A DNA stretch of 64,000 nucleotides, from the NCBI GenBank assembly GCA_965207585.1, contig CBDBMT010000003.1:434001-498000 (forward strand). The letters are read 5' to 3'. Every line of letters starts with the position of its first letter. The first letter of the stretch is position 1. The position numbers and the translations under genes were made by a program. Positions 1-7,669 of the stretch are shown here, in pieces. Source of the DNA: Bin87 sp965207585 (GTDB taxonomy: Bacteria; Chloroflexota; Dehalococcoidia; Lucifugimonadales; UBA3495). The notes below the pieces were generated by a model. It had not been told where the DNA came from. It searched no databases and saw only the letters and a program-made list of their open reading frames with translations.

Positions 1-149
1 TGCATCACGTAGAGGATATGCGGGTTCTGCTGCATGGCGTCCGGCATCGGTTCCGGATCCGGCAGCGGCGGCGCGTCCGGTCCGAAGAACGGGTCAAGGT
101 TTGGAATTTTGACGCCGTCAGACGGCGCGTAGGGCGTCTTGATGGTCAT
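1..149 (-). CDS. Uma2-like protein, N-terminus (partial)
   Basis: An ATG at 149-147 opens a frame that runs off the left edge of the window. The visible 49 residues begin MTIKTPYAPSDG and continue through an acidic, proline-rich stretch to a segment ending NPHILYVM. This layout, a short Pro/Asp-rich leader followed by a P-D-A-M-x-Q-N type helix, is what I recall for one subgroup of Uma2-family (PD-(D/E)XK fold) proteins, and two further Uma2 proteins lie in this window at 43872-44630 and 62888-63484. No catalytic residue is visible in the fragment, so the family assignment is tentative. It runs the same way as the protease gene next to it. Confidence 0.5.
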   Translation of the reverse strand, partial: MTIKTPYAPSDGVKIPNLDPFFGPDAPPLPDPEPMPDAMQQNPHILYVM

Positions 150-196
150 GGCAATTAACCAATGGCATAACGGATGGGGAATGGCCAAATGTGAGC

Positions 197-1738
197 CTAA
201 AACTGGAAGCTATCCATCATATTTTCTATATCTGCCGCATAATCGGCAACATAATCGACGTAAGTAACAGCTCCAATTACGTATTCAAGGCCACCCGACC
301 GCCCCGACTGTACGATCTTGAAGCTAGCCATGGGGTCACCTTTTATCATATAGCGTAGGGCTATCCGATACCAATCATGGGAGCCGGAAGGGCTTTCATG
401 GGACGAAATAATCTCGTATTCGTCCCAAGCGTCGTAATCGGTGAGCAAATCTGCTACCTGTTCCCGGCAGAGATCGGCTGCCGGCTTATCATCGTCCGAA
501 GCATAAACCGTTACGGTAATAAATGCCATTCCGCCGGGAGCATCCAACATGAGGAATTCACCAGAGGACGGATAAGTCTCGCTTAGTTTCCAGCCTAGAG
601 CAACAGAAATTTTCCAATCGTACCGATCGCTCCAATAGACACCCCAAGGTATGAACCTGCTGAGCAATAAAGTCAGCACAGTGTCTAACCCCATTTCATC
701 TTCAACCGTGTCTTTCTGGACCTCTAGATCTGCTTCCAGGAGATATTGGCCGCCACCTATGGCCCACTGCGCGGAGATTATCGTTCTTCCCACGAACATT
801 CCTTCCGAATTCTCTCCCCAGTAGTCAAAATCGAAAGAGGGCTCGCCGAATAGACGGCCTTCTCTCAATGGGCTGACCTGATCCAGCTTTTTGTAATCCG
901 ACTTATTGGATGCAATGATCTTACGGTTACGACCGGTATCTGCTTCCTCATATAGGTTAAAACCAACGCTGTCAAAGTCCAAGGAAACGATTAAATCGTT
1001 TGACCCAGAAACGAAAAACGCAAACCCTGATTCTGCCGAATACAATTCCCACCAATCAGGCAAGGCTATGCTGAACCCGCATCGCCCGACGTTGTGAGTT
1101 ATCCACTCGATTCCTCCATCGCCATCCTCCGCCGCTGGGGCAACGGACTTGCGTACTATACCGCCGGATGCAAGGAAATCAAGTCGCTCCTTTACCACGT
1201 TGCTGGGAATCGCGAATCCAATGCCCGTAATGTTTCTACCTCCAGCACTTTCAATGACGGAGGTATTAACTCCAATCACGAAGCCATGAGAGTCAATTAG
1301 TGGACCACCGCTATTGCCGGGGTTGATGGCGGCGTCCGTCTGAATTTCATCCCACTTCTTGCCCGAGATTATTCCCCTCGTGACGGTTGGCGACCCGCCG
1401 AGTATGTCCGCCAGGGGATAGCCCATGGCCAGCACATCTTCGCCAACGGGTGCTGCATCGGAATCGCCCAGCGGCAAGGGAGAGAGAGTATGGGTATCGG
1501 AAGCAGGAATACGAATGCAGGCCAAGTCGATTTCTTCGTCTCTGCCAACGACGAGCCCCATACATTCGGCGCCTTCAATGAACTTGGCGGTCACGGTGGA
1601 ATGCTCTTGCACCACGTGGGCGTTGGTGATGACGAGCCCTCCGGCATCGATCACGAAGCCCGACCCGCTTCCCGTAGGGGTATCGATATGGACCAGACCT
1701 GGTTGGGCCTGACGAACGATTTCTGCTACTGTAGGCAT
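197..1738 (-). CDS. Trypsin-like (HtrA-type) serine protease with novel C-terminal half
   Basis: The first 200 residues or so are a trypsin-like protease domain. The catalytic triad is visible as His in TNAHVV, Asp in EEIDLACIRI and Ser in PGNSGGPLI. I chose the ATG at 1738 (MPTVAEIV); a TTG ten codons upstream lies inside a hairpin. No signal peptide or membrane segment is visible, unusual for HtrA relatives, and there is no PDZ domain. The remaining 300 residues seem to hold two related alpha/beta units, one starting near GFSIALPDWWELY and one near YDWKISVALGWKL, resembling PsbP/Mog1-like folds by pattern only. The protein may be a cytoplasmic protease with a sensing or binding C-terminal half. 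Substrate is unknown. Confidence 0.8.
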   Translation of the reverse strand: MPTVAEIVRQAQPGLVHIDTPTGSGSGFVIDAGGLVITNAHVVQEHSTVTAKFIEGAECMGLVVGRDEEIDLACIRIPASDTHTLSPLPLGDSDAAPVGEDVLAMGYPLADILGGSPTVTRGIISGKKWDEIQTDAAINPGNSGGPLIDSHGFVIGVNTSVIESAGGRNITGIGFAIPSNVVKERLDFLASGGIVRKSVAPAAEDGDGGIEWITHNVGRCGFSIALPDWWELYSAESGFAFFVSGSNDLIVSLDFDSVGFNLYEEADTGRNRKIIASNKSDYKKLDQVSPLREGRLFGEPSFDFDYWGENSEGMFVGRTIISAQWAIGGGQYLLEADLEVQKDTVEDEMGLDTVLTLLLSRFIPWGVYWSDRYDWKISVALGWKLSETYPSSGEFLMLDAPGGMAFITVTVYASDDDKPAADLCREQVADLLTDYDAWDEYEIISSHESPSGSHDWYRIALRYMIKGDPMASFKIVQSGRSGGLEYVIGAVTYVDYVADYAADIENMMDSFQF

Positions 1739-1755
1739 GAGTTGAAGCGCTAATG

Positions 1756-1785
1756 ATGCTCCCGGCAAGGCAACGCCGGGAGCAT
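1756..1785 (-). terminator. Hairpin after the flavin monooxygenase gene
   Basis: A perfect 11-bp stem (ATGCTCCCGGC paired with GCCGGGAGCAT) encloses an 8-nt loop. It lies 30 bp past the stop of the minus-strand gene at 1816-2901 and just before the protease start at 1738. The T-tract on the minus strand is weak, so termination is inferred from position and stem strength. Confidence 0.55.
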
Positions 1786-1815
1786 TGCTATGTACTCGAG
1801 TCGGGCGGCCGAACC

Positions 1816-2901
1816 TTACGCCACCGCCGCCTCCTGGAAGTGCGGCATCACCTCCGTGGCGAACAGCTCGATGGAGCGCATCACCTTATGGTGCGGCAGG
1901 CCGGCGAACCCGAAGTTGCCGAAGACGTGGTTGATCCCCGCCGCCTGCACCTCCTTCAACCGTTCGGCGACCACCTCCGGCGTGCCCCGCAGCGGCGGCA
2001 GGCCGGCGTGGCCCACGTCGTCCCGGCGGTCCCGATCCGCCTGACGGTTGGCCCAGTGCTCGTAGCCCTTGGCGATGTTGCCGTTCCGGTCCATGGGCAT
2101 CCCGATGGGCGCGCCATTGCTGCCGATGGAACGCAGCACCCGGGACGAGAAGTCCTCCAGCCCGATGGGGTCGCGCTCCGCTTCTTCCATGGTCGGCGCA
2201 ACGTAGATCGACTTGGACATCGGCGGGTCCAGGTGCGCGTGAGGATGCTCGTACTCGTCCATCTTCTCCCGCCACAGCTGGATCACCTGCGGGGCCTGGC
2301 CCAAAATGTCCGTAGGTCCGCCGGTGATGACCTGGATGTTCCGGCTGGCGGCGAAGTCAATGCTGGCCGGACTGGTGCTCACGGCCTGGAACAGCGGCGG
2401 GTACGGCTTCTGCACCGGCTTGGGCAGCACCCACACGTCGTCAACGTTGGTGTACTTGCCGTGGAAGGTAAGCGTCTCCTCCGTCCACGCCTTGATCATC
2501 ACGTCAACGGCTTCCTGGAACCGTTCCCGACTGGTGTCGATGTCCACGCCAACGCCGTCGAACTCCTGCTGCTGGTAGCCGGCGCCGATTCCAAAGTTGA
2601 TGCGACCGCCGCTGATCACGTCCAGCATGGCGACTTCCTCGGCCACCAGCACGGGGTTGTGCAGCGGCAGCACAATCACCGCCGTGCCGATGCGGATCTG
2701 CTTGGTGCTCCCGGCCACCGCGCCCAGGAACGACCAGATGCCGGACAGCAGGCCGTGGCGCGAGAAGCGGTGCTCGCCCAGCCAGGCCTCGTCCAGCCCC
2801 GCCTCATCGGCGAACCGGATCTGCTCCAGGGCGTCGTTCAACGCCTGTGGCGGCGTGAAATCCTGGTGATAGGGAACAATGGTGAAGATTCCGAATTGCA
2901 T
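1816..2901 (-). CDS. LLM-class flavin-dependent oxidoreductase
   Basis: This 361-residue protein has the bacterial-luciferase-like TIM-barrel pattern. It opens MQFGIFTIVPY, continues with a flavin/substrate-binding motif in EAWLGEHRFSRHG, IRIGTAVIVLPLHNPV and GRINFGIGAGY, and ends with the family's typical TPEVVAERL segment. Members use FMNH2 or F420H2 and usually oxygenate or reduce small organic molecules; the substrate cannot be read from sequence. The start is supported by AAGGAGG 7-8 nt upstream. It follows the thiamine-diphosphate enzyme gene on the same strand with a 77-bp gap, so the two could be co-transcribed. Two further family members lie at 56269 and 58330; such multiplicity is a hallmark of SAR202-type genomes. 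Confidence 0.9.
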   Translation of the reverse strand: MQFGIFTIVPYHQDFTPPQALNDALEQIRFADEAGLDEAWLGEHRFSRHGLLSGIWSFLGAVAGSTKQIRIGTAVIVLPLHNPVLVAEEVAMLDVISGGRINFGIGAGYQQQEFDGVGVDIDTSRERFQEAVDVMIKAWTEETLTFHGKYTNVDDVWVLPKPVQKPYPPLFQAVSTSPASIDFAASRNIQVITGGPTDILGQAPQVIQLWREKMDEYEHPHAHLDPPMSKSIYVAPTMEEAERDPIGLEDFSSRVLRSIGSNGAPIGMPMDRNGNIAKGYEHWANRQADRDRRDDVGHAGLPPLRGTPEVVAERLKEVQAAGINHVFGNFGFAGLPHHKVMRSIELFATEVMPHFQEAAVA

Positions 2902-2978
2902 GACGCGCCTCCTTGGTTGGCTCTGTCCGAAACTGTTTGCCGTAACATCAACTGGTCAGGCGTGGCCGCGAGCCGACG

Positions 2979-4646
2979 CTACCCTCCCGTCCGCCGCGCG
3001 ATCATTGCGTCGGCCAGCGGGCTGGCCCCCGACTTCACCGTTATGTTCACCAGAGACGGCCGGTTGGAGTTGATGGCTCGCTCCACCGCCGGCGCAACCT
3101 CGTCCGGCTGCTCCACCAGCTCCGCATAGCCGCCGATGCCCTCCACCACCTGGTCGTAGCGGACGCCTGGACGCAGCGCGGTTCCCACGTCCCGGCCAAA
3201 GTAGGCCAGCTGGAAGGTGCGGTCGATGCCCCAGTTGCCGTCGTTGCCCATGATGCCGGTGATGTTCAGGTTGTGCCGGATGCAGGTGTCGTACTCCATG
3301 GAGTAGAACCCGAATGAGCCGTCGCCCATGAACGCCAGCACCTTGCTGTCAGGGTAGGCCAGCTTGGCCGCCATGGCGTAGGGGATTGCTCCGCCCAGGT
3401 GGCTCAGCGGCCCCAGGCGCATGAAGTGCCCCGGGGACCTCGCCGGCAGGTAGCACCGGCCCCACTGCACGTAGTCGCCGCCGTCCAAGATGATGAAGGT
3501 GTCCTCGTCCACCAGGTGTTCGATGCGCGTGTACACGTCCAGCGGGTGCATCGGCGCCTCGTTGGCGACATTGCTGCGCAGGCTATCCAACCAGGCCTCC
3601 TGCTCCTGCTTCAACTCGCTGAGCCAGGGGCCCAGCCTCCCATTGTGCTTCGCCGCGCCGGTCAACTGGTCCACGATGGCCCCCAGGTCGCCCAGCAGGC
3701 CCACGGCCACGCCCCGGTTGCGCCCGATCTCCGCCTCCGACGGGTCGGCCTGGATCAGCTTGGCATCGGCGTTGAAGATGCCGCCGTAGCGGTAACGATG
3801 GTCCAGCCGCTTGCCCAGCAGCAGGACCACGTCGGCCTCGCGGAACTTGCGAGCGGTCCGGTTCAACGCGCCGTCAGCGTAGCCAAAGCACAACGGATGC
3901 AGGTCGTCGATGAGCCCCCGCGCCTGCTCCACCGTGAAGATGGGCGCGCCCGTGGCCTCCGCCAGAGCCTCCAGCTGCGCCGGCTCGACGGAGTAGCGCG
4001 CCGGATTGCCCACGATAATGACCGGCTTCTGGGCGTTGGCCAGCAGGTTGGCGGCCTGCTCGATCAGCTTCGGGTCGCCCTGGGATCGACCCATGTTGCG
4101 GTACTCCTGCGGCAGGAACGGCGGCAGGTCCTCCTCGCTGATGGGGGCTTCCTGCAAGTCGATGGGCAGGGTCAGGTGCACCGGCCCGGGCCGCCCGCTC
4201 ATCGCGGTGCGAAACGCTGTGGCCACGAACTCCGGTATGCGGTTCTTGTCGTGGATCAGCCACGATCCCTTCGATACCGGCGCGGCCATGGCCACCTGGT
4301 CGATCTCCTGGAACGTGGCTTGTCCCTTCTCCGGCAACTCCGCGCAGCCGGCCACGAAGATCACCGGGCTCTCGGAGGTGTAGATGGCCGGCAGGCCGGA
4401 GATGGCGTTGGCGAAGCCGGGGCCGCCGGTGAACAACGCCACCGCCGGCTGGCCGGTGATGCGCGCGTAGCCGTCGGCCATGTGCATCGCCGCGCCCTCG
4501 TGCCGCGTGTCGATGAACTCGATGCCCTCGTCCGCGGCTGCGTCCACCAGGGGCAGAATCGTGTCCCCGACAATCGTAAAGACCTTCTGCACCCCTTCCT
4601 GCTTCAGGCAGCGAATGAACAGATGCCCACCATTCAACTCCGGCAT
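2979..4646 (-). CDS. Thiamine-diphosphate-dependent enzyme (acetolactate synthase-like)
   Basis: The 555-residue product has the three-domain layout of the acetolactate synthase/benzoylformate decarboxylase superfamily. The Pyr domain has the catalytic Glu in DTRHEGAAMHMADGYAR; the central domain contains PVIIVGNPARYS; the PP domain has the TPP/Mg motif starting GDGSFGF and ending at GNDGNW. Members decarboxylate 2-oxo acids or form C-C bonds. It is not obviously the biosynthetic IlvB: no regulatory subunit is nearby, and it sits beside a flavin monooxygenase, which favours a catabolic role such as 2-oxo acid or oxalyl-CoA decarboxylation. The ATG has CAGGAG upstream. The exact reaction is undetermined. 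Confidence 0.85.
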   Translation of the reverse strand: MPELNGGHLFIRCLKQEGVQKVFTIVGDTILPLVDAAADEGIEFIDTRHEGAAMHMADGYARITGQPAVALFTGGPGFANAISGLPAIYTSESPVIFVAGCAELPEKGQATFQEIDQVAMAAPVSKGSWLIHDKNRIPEFVATAFRTAMSGRPGPVHLTLPIDLQEAPISEEDLPPFLPQEYRNMGRSQGDPKLIEQAANLLANAQKPVIIVGNPARYSVEPAQLEALAEATGAPIFTVEQARGLIDDLHPLCFGYADGALNRTARKFREADVVLLLGKRLDHRYRYGGIFNADAKLIQADPSEAEIGRNRGVAVGLLGDLGAIVDQLTGAAKHNGRLGPWLSELKQEQEAWLDSLRSNVANEAPMHPLDVYTRIEHLVDEDTFIILDGGDYVQWGRCYLPARSPGHFMRLGPLSHLGGAIPYAMAAKLAYPDSKVLAFMGDGSFGFYSMEYDTCIRHNLNITGIMGNDGNWGIDRTFQLAYFGRDVGTALRPGVRYDQVVEGIGGYAELVEQPDEVAPAVERAINSNRPSLVNITVKSGASPLADAMIARRTGG

Positions 4647-4773
4647 AAAACGAAACTCCTGGACAAGCGTGAATTACTCCATTCGGAGGCTCCACCATGC
4701 TATCACAGGAGCGAGACCTGCCCGTGCCCGGATACGGGCCAGTAGCGTATGGCAGCCGGTCATGCGCCGGCGG

Positions 4774-4955
4774 TCAGGGCCGTAATTCTTCGATGCTTAC
4801 GCTGCCGCCATCCCAGGCGTCCACCAAAACCCGGCTGCCTTCAAGCAACTCCATGCCCAAAACTGTTGCAGCTCGCCGTAAGCGTCCATTACGGACACGG
4901 TAATCCAAGCCTCCAGCCCACCGTCGGAGTTCCGTGCCACCTCGCCCCTAATCAT
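4774..4955 (-). pseudogene. Clan AA aspartic-protease-like relic
   Basis: The ATG at 4955 overlaps the stop of the upstream small gene (ATGATTAG arrangement). The first frame reads MIRGEVARNSDGGLEAWITV, the usual start of clan AA retropepsin-like proteins. In a different frame the end reads VLGMELLEGSRVLVDAWDGG and stops at 4774, which matches the family C-terminus (GM-LL-G-x-V-D-GG). The combined remnant is about 60 residues against roughly 115-125 for intact members, so the central part, including the catalytic D-T/S-G region, has been deleted and the frame shifted. This reading rests on my memory of the family pattern. Confidence 0.6.
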
Positions 4956-5238
4956 AGGACTTGGTAGAGTAGGGTCGGGTCACGACGCTGGGATGTACCC
5001 GGTAAGTTACCGGCACATCCACCCATTCGTCCCAAGTGTATGCATCCGGACGCCGCTCACGTAACTTCCGAACGGCCTGTAGGTGCCCCTTTAGGGGCCC
5101 GTCGGCAATCTCGTAGTCGCCGCTTTTGACGTCGATGACCACTATCTTACCCTTGTGTTCCGGCCCCAGGGTAGGGTATATCTTCTCGCGGTAAATGGCG
5201 CGGCCAATGGCCGGCGCGTCCGCTTCGTTGAAGGCCAT
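4948..5238 (-). CDS. Small conserved hypothetical protein (aspartic-protease partner)
   Basis: A 96-residue soluble protein with a GAGG-type ribosome site. The core GKIVVIDVKSGDYEIAD followed by a helix LRERRPDAYTW resembles short proteins of cyanobacteria and Chloroflexota that I recall as commonly encoded directly upstream of clan AA aspartic proteases; that is exactly what the overlapping relic at 4774-4955 shows. The pairing with start/stop overlap suggests a two-gene, perhaps toxin/antitoxin-like unit whose second gene has been lost. No enzymatic motif is visible and no function can be assigned. Confidence 0.6.
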   Translation of the reverse strand: MAFNEADAPAIGRAIYREKIYPTLGPEHKGKIVVIDVKSGDYEIADGPLKGHLQAVRKLRERRPDAYTWDEWVDVPVTYRVHPSVVTRPYSTKSYD

Positions 5239-5329
5239 AGCGCTTACCTCACTAACGCCGGCATTGTAGCATGGGCGCTCCGCCAGGATGCTCGCCGCTG
5301 GCAGTATGCACTAGCGAGTGGCAACGCCA

Positions 5330-5617
5330 TTACTCAACACGCCCGGTTGCGCGCAGGATTAGGTGTATCAGGGAAAACATGCGCTGAAACAGGTAATCAA
5401 TTTGTTCGGGGGTTCCCAAGGGCTCTACCGTTGGTGTAAGGAATTTTCGGCAAGAAGTTTCAATCAACTCGTCAAGTTCAGCATCACCCGTCTGGAAGGT
5501 GGTATACCTAATTGCGCTGCCAACAACCTCCGGCAAAGTGCGTTCCACGATACCCTGTTTCGTAAGATTGAACGCTAGAGCGTGTCTACATTCAGATTTG
5601 TCCGAGTGTATAGACAC
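5330..5617 (-). CDS. Hypothetical protein, probably a truncated fragment
   Basis: A 95-codon frame from GTG at 5617. The stretch HALAFNLTKQGIVERTLPEV and the helix DAELDELIETSCRKFLTPTV look like the middle of a larger helical protein of the type found next to abortive-infection genes, but the frame ends shortly after in sequence (LFQRMFSLIHLILRATGRVE) that does not continue the pattern. It abuts a decayed transposase at its upstream end. I read it as a relic rather than a functioning gene; the family link is weak. Confidence 0.35.
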   Translation of the reverse strand: MSIHSDKSECRHALAFNLTKQGIVERTLPEVVGSAIRYTTFQTGDAELDELIETSCRKFLTPTVEPLGTPEQIDYLFQRMFSLIHLILRATGRVE

Positions 5618-5779
5618 TTGGGTTCCAAGCGACTAACGACAGAGTTTTGGGTTCCTGTCGTGGGCCTTGTGCGCCGGACCCTGGCCTCCATTGCTGGAGA
5701 TCTCCGTCGCGCCACACTTTGGCTTGGTTTCGCTTTCGATACGGAACAGAGGAAATTGTCCGTACCTCTGGGACGGCTG

Positions 5780-6380
5780 CTCCGGCCACCCCGGATGTAT
5801 TGGCGCTCCGACAGCGGTACGCTGGAGGCGTAGTCCTGGCTGGACACCAACGGCATGCTGCGTATGTCCAGTCGGTCAATGACTTGGTGCTTGGTGCGGA
5901 TGGTAAAGCCGAAGTGCCGATGCCCGAAGGTTATGGTGTGCCCTTGGCTGAAAGACGACGTCCTTCCGTGATGGTCAGGCTGGGGTTGTCCTTGCGGCGG
6001 TGGTGCGCCAAGGTGCGCCGATGCTGTCGGACGTCGCGCTTTTTGAGAGGTTTCCCTTGGGCCTGGGCTCGTTCAATGCGCTTTCGCCTGAGTGCGGCCT
6101 GGTCGCGCATCGGCTCGTTGGCTTCCCAAGCTTGTTCCCATCCGTTCTGGTGAATGCTGTAGGGCACATTGTGGAGGACGGGTCGTCCGTGTCGCCACCG
6201 GGTGAGCAGGTTGTTGAAGCCGTGGGGTTCTTTACGGGTACTCCGCTTGCGGATGGTGATGGCGCGGTTGAGCAGGGCCACCGCCTCATTGTAGGCGGCG
6301 GTCTGCTGGCAGAGCAGCTCGCCGATGGTCTGGCTGGCGACCGGGTCTGGCAGAACGGGTGTACAGATCGTGGACAGCAT
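5780..6380 (-). pseudogene. TnpB/OrfB-like transposase relic, frameshifted
   Basis: The first 147 codons read like the N-terminal part of an IS200/IS605-group TnpB: TPVLPDPVASQTIGELLCQQ, AYNEAVALLNRA, then a basic helical region ending KDNPSLTITEGRRLSAKG. At about 5933 one missing base throws the frame; in the next frame the protein resumes as HTITFGHRHFGFTIRTKHQV and LDIRSMPLVSSQDY. Nothing resembling the RuvC catalytic core or the zinc ribbon follows, so the 3' two thirds are gone. The left boundary is approximate. It lies between two other relics in a clearly decayed stretch. Confidence 0.5.
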
Positions 6381-6471
6381 GGTTTTATCTTAACGCGTTG
6401 GCGCGGCGTCTTGTTTGGCGCTTTCCCGCCCTCGGTGTGGCAGAGGTTGGCGTGGCTCATCGGCGGATGTT

Positions 6472-7016
6472 ATGGCAGGCGCGGATCTCATCCTGAACTT
6501 GGTGAAGGCTGGTTCAAGCGGCGACCAAGTTCAGTTTCGCAAGGCCGCGGAAGTGTTGGCCGCTGACGAGTGCGCTAAGCACCACACGGTCCTCGCTGAC
6601 CGCATTCTGGGGAATCTCTCCCTCAACGGAGATGGGAGCCGGAAACCAGGTGCCCCTAATGTGGGCTCCAAGGGCGGAGCATCCGGAGACCTCCTCTTCG
6701 AACGGCATCCGTCGCGTGGGCTCGAAAGTCTCATACTTCCTGAAGGCGTCGAAATTGCGGTCCTGGAGTTGGTCGAGGAGCAACTTAGGTCAGATCTGTT
6801 GCGGGCCTACAATCTTGAGCCCCGCAATCGCGTCCTGCTTACTGGCCCTCCAGGCATCAGAAGTTACAAGGGCTGAGTTTTGCAGAGGTCGAGGATTTTG
6901 GCCTTGATGTGGTGCGCCGCGCGGTGCTCAGGCAGCCCGAGGCGGATATGAAGAGCATCGTCCGGGAACGTTTGCGTCAACTGGGCCACCGGGTTGGCGA
7001 ATCGGCGAGTTCGTAA
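6472..7016 (+). pseudogene. ietA: IetA-like AAA+ ATPase relic with deleted core
   Basis: From ATG 6472 the frame encodes the N-terminal helical region of IetA-type ATPases and reaches LILPEGVEIAVLELVEEQLR, then NRVLLTGPPG, the first half of a Walker A motif. The GKT half never arrives: the frame jumps and, in another frame, resumes as LQGLSFAEVEDFGLDVVRRA and ends RERLRQLGHRVGESASS at a stop at 7014-7016, which is the characteristic C-terminus of the family. The whole nucleotide-binding core, including Walker B and sensor residues, is missing. In the IetAS pair the ATPase is the antitoxin or regulator of a subtilase. The protein cannot be active. Confidence 0.65.
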
Positions 7017-7468
7017 CGTGGCCCACCACTCCCTTCTGTCCTTTCCTCCTCCCGAGATTTCCCGACGTCAGCCTCGAGGCGGCGGTGGTCCGTCTCACAT
7101 CCTCCTCCCGGGCGCGCGTCGTCAAGGCGAGCGGTTAGATCCTGAATTCCGGCGATTGGCCGAAGCGGTCAGGGAGCGGAACATGGAACTCCGCGGCGAT
7201 GCCGTTGGGGTGCTTCCAGACCAAGTGTTAGTCCTGGAGACCGTCGGTTCGGTGGATGATTTCGTAGATGCCGTCAGCAAGGTCGACGGTCTGGAATGGC
7301 TTGCGGAAGCTGATCTGTCTGGACTCGAGCCTGACGACGACTTTCTCGACGACCGGGACGGTCGCGAAGACGGGGTGCTGCCGGGCAGGTTGTTCTTGGT
7401 GATGACCGACGCCGGAGTCTTGACCACGTTGAGGTTGCGGTTTGACGAATTCCGGCGAAATCCGGATG
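6994..7468 (+). pseudogene. ietS: IetS-like subtilase N-terminal relic
   Basis: A TTG-initiated frame overlaps the end of the ietA relic by 23 bp, the expected operon order. It encodes about 158 residues with EFRRLAEAV, GVLPDQVLVLETVGSVDDFV and GLEWLAEADLSGLEPDDDFL, matching the N-terminal pre-domain of S8 peptidases that partner IetA-type ATPases. Homology stops at 7468, exactly where a terminal-inverted-repeat element begins; none of the Asp-His-Ser catalytic blocks remain. I infer that insertion plus deletion removed the protease domain. Known IetAS pairs act as plasmid stability or anti-phage modules. Confidence 0.6.
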
Positions 7469-7669
7469 CTAAACCAAGTCCAAGGTGAAACCCGCATTGG
7501 TGTTGGATAGAATTGGGGACAAATCCGACGGTCGTTTGGGAGACCTGAAGGGGTAGTAGGGTCTCACGGAGATGGGAGGCTTGCTGGAGCAATGGCACTT
7601 GGACGAAGCTCAGGTGCGGCGACGGATGTACCGAGCGCCGATTTAGATTTCACCTTGGCTTCAGTTTAG
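7469..7669. mobile_element. 201-bp MITE-like element with 22-bp terminal inverted repeats
   Basis: The left end starts CTAAAC, has five variable bases and continues CCAAGGTGAAA; the right end is its inverted copy (TTTCACCTTGG, five variable bases, GTTTAG). Seventeen of 22 positions or more match. The outermost bases include TA on both sides, compatible with a TA target duplication of Tc1/IS630-like elements, but this is not proven. The interior has no convincing transposase frame. It truncates the ietS relic on its left, and its right end supplies the TAA stop (7666-7668) of the minus-strand gene at 7666-9072. Confidence 0.55.
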
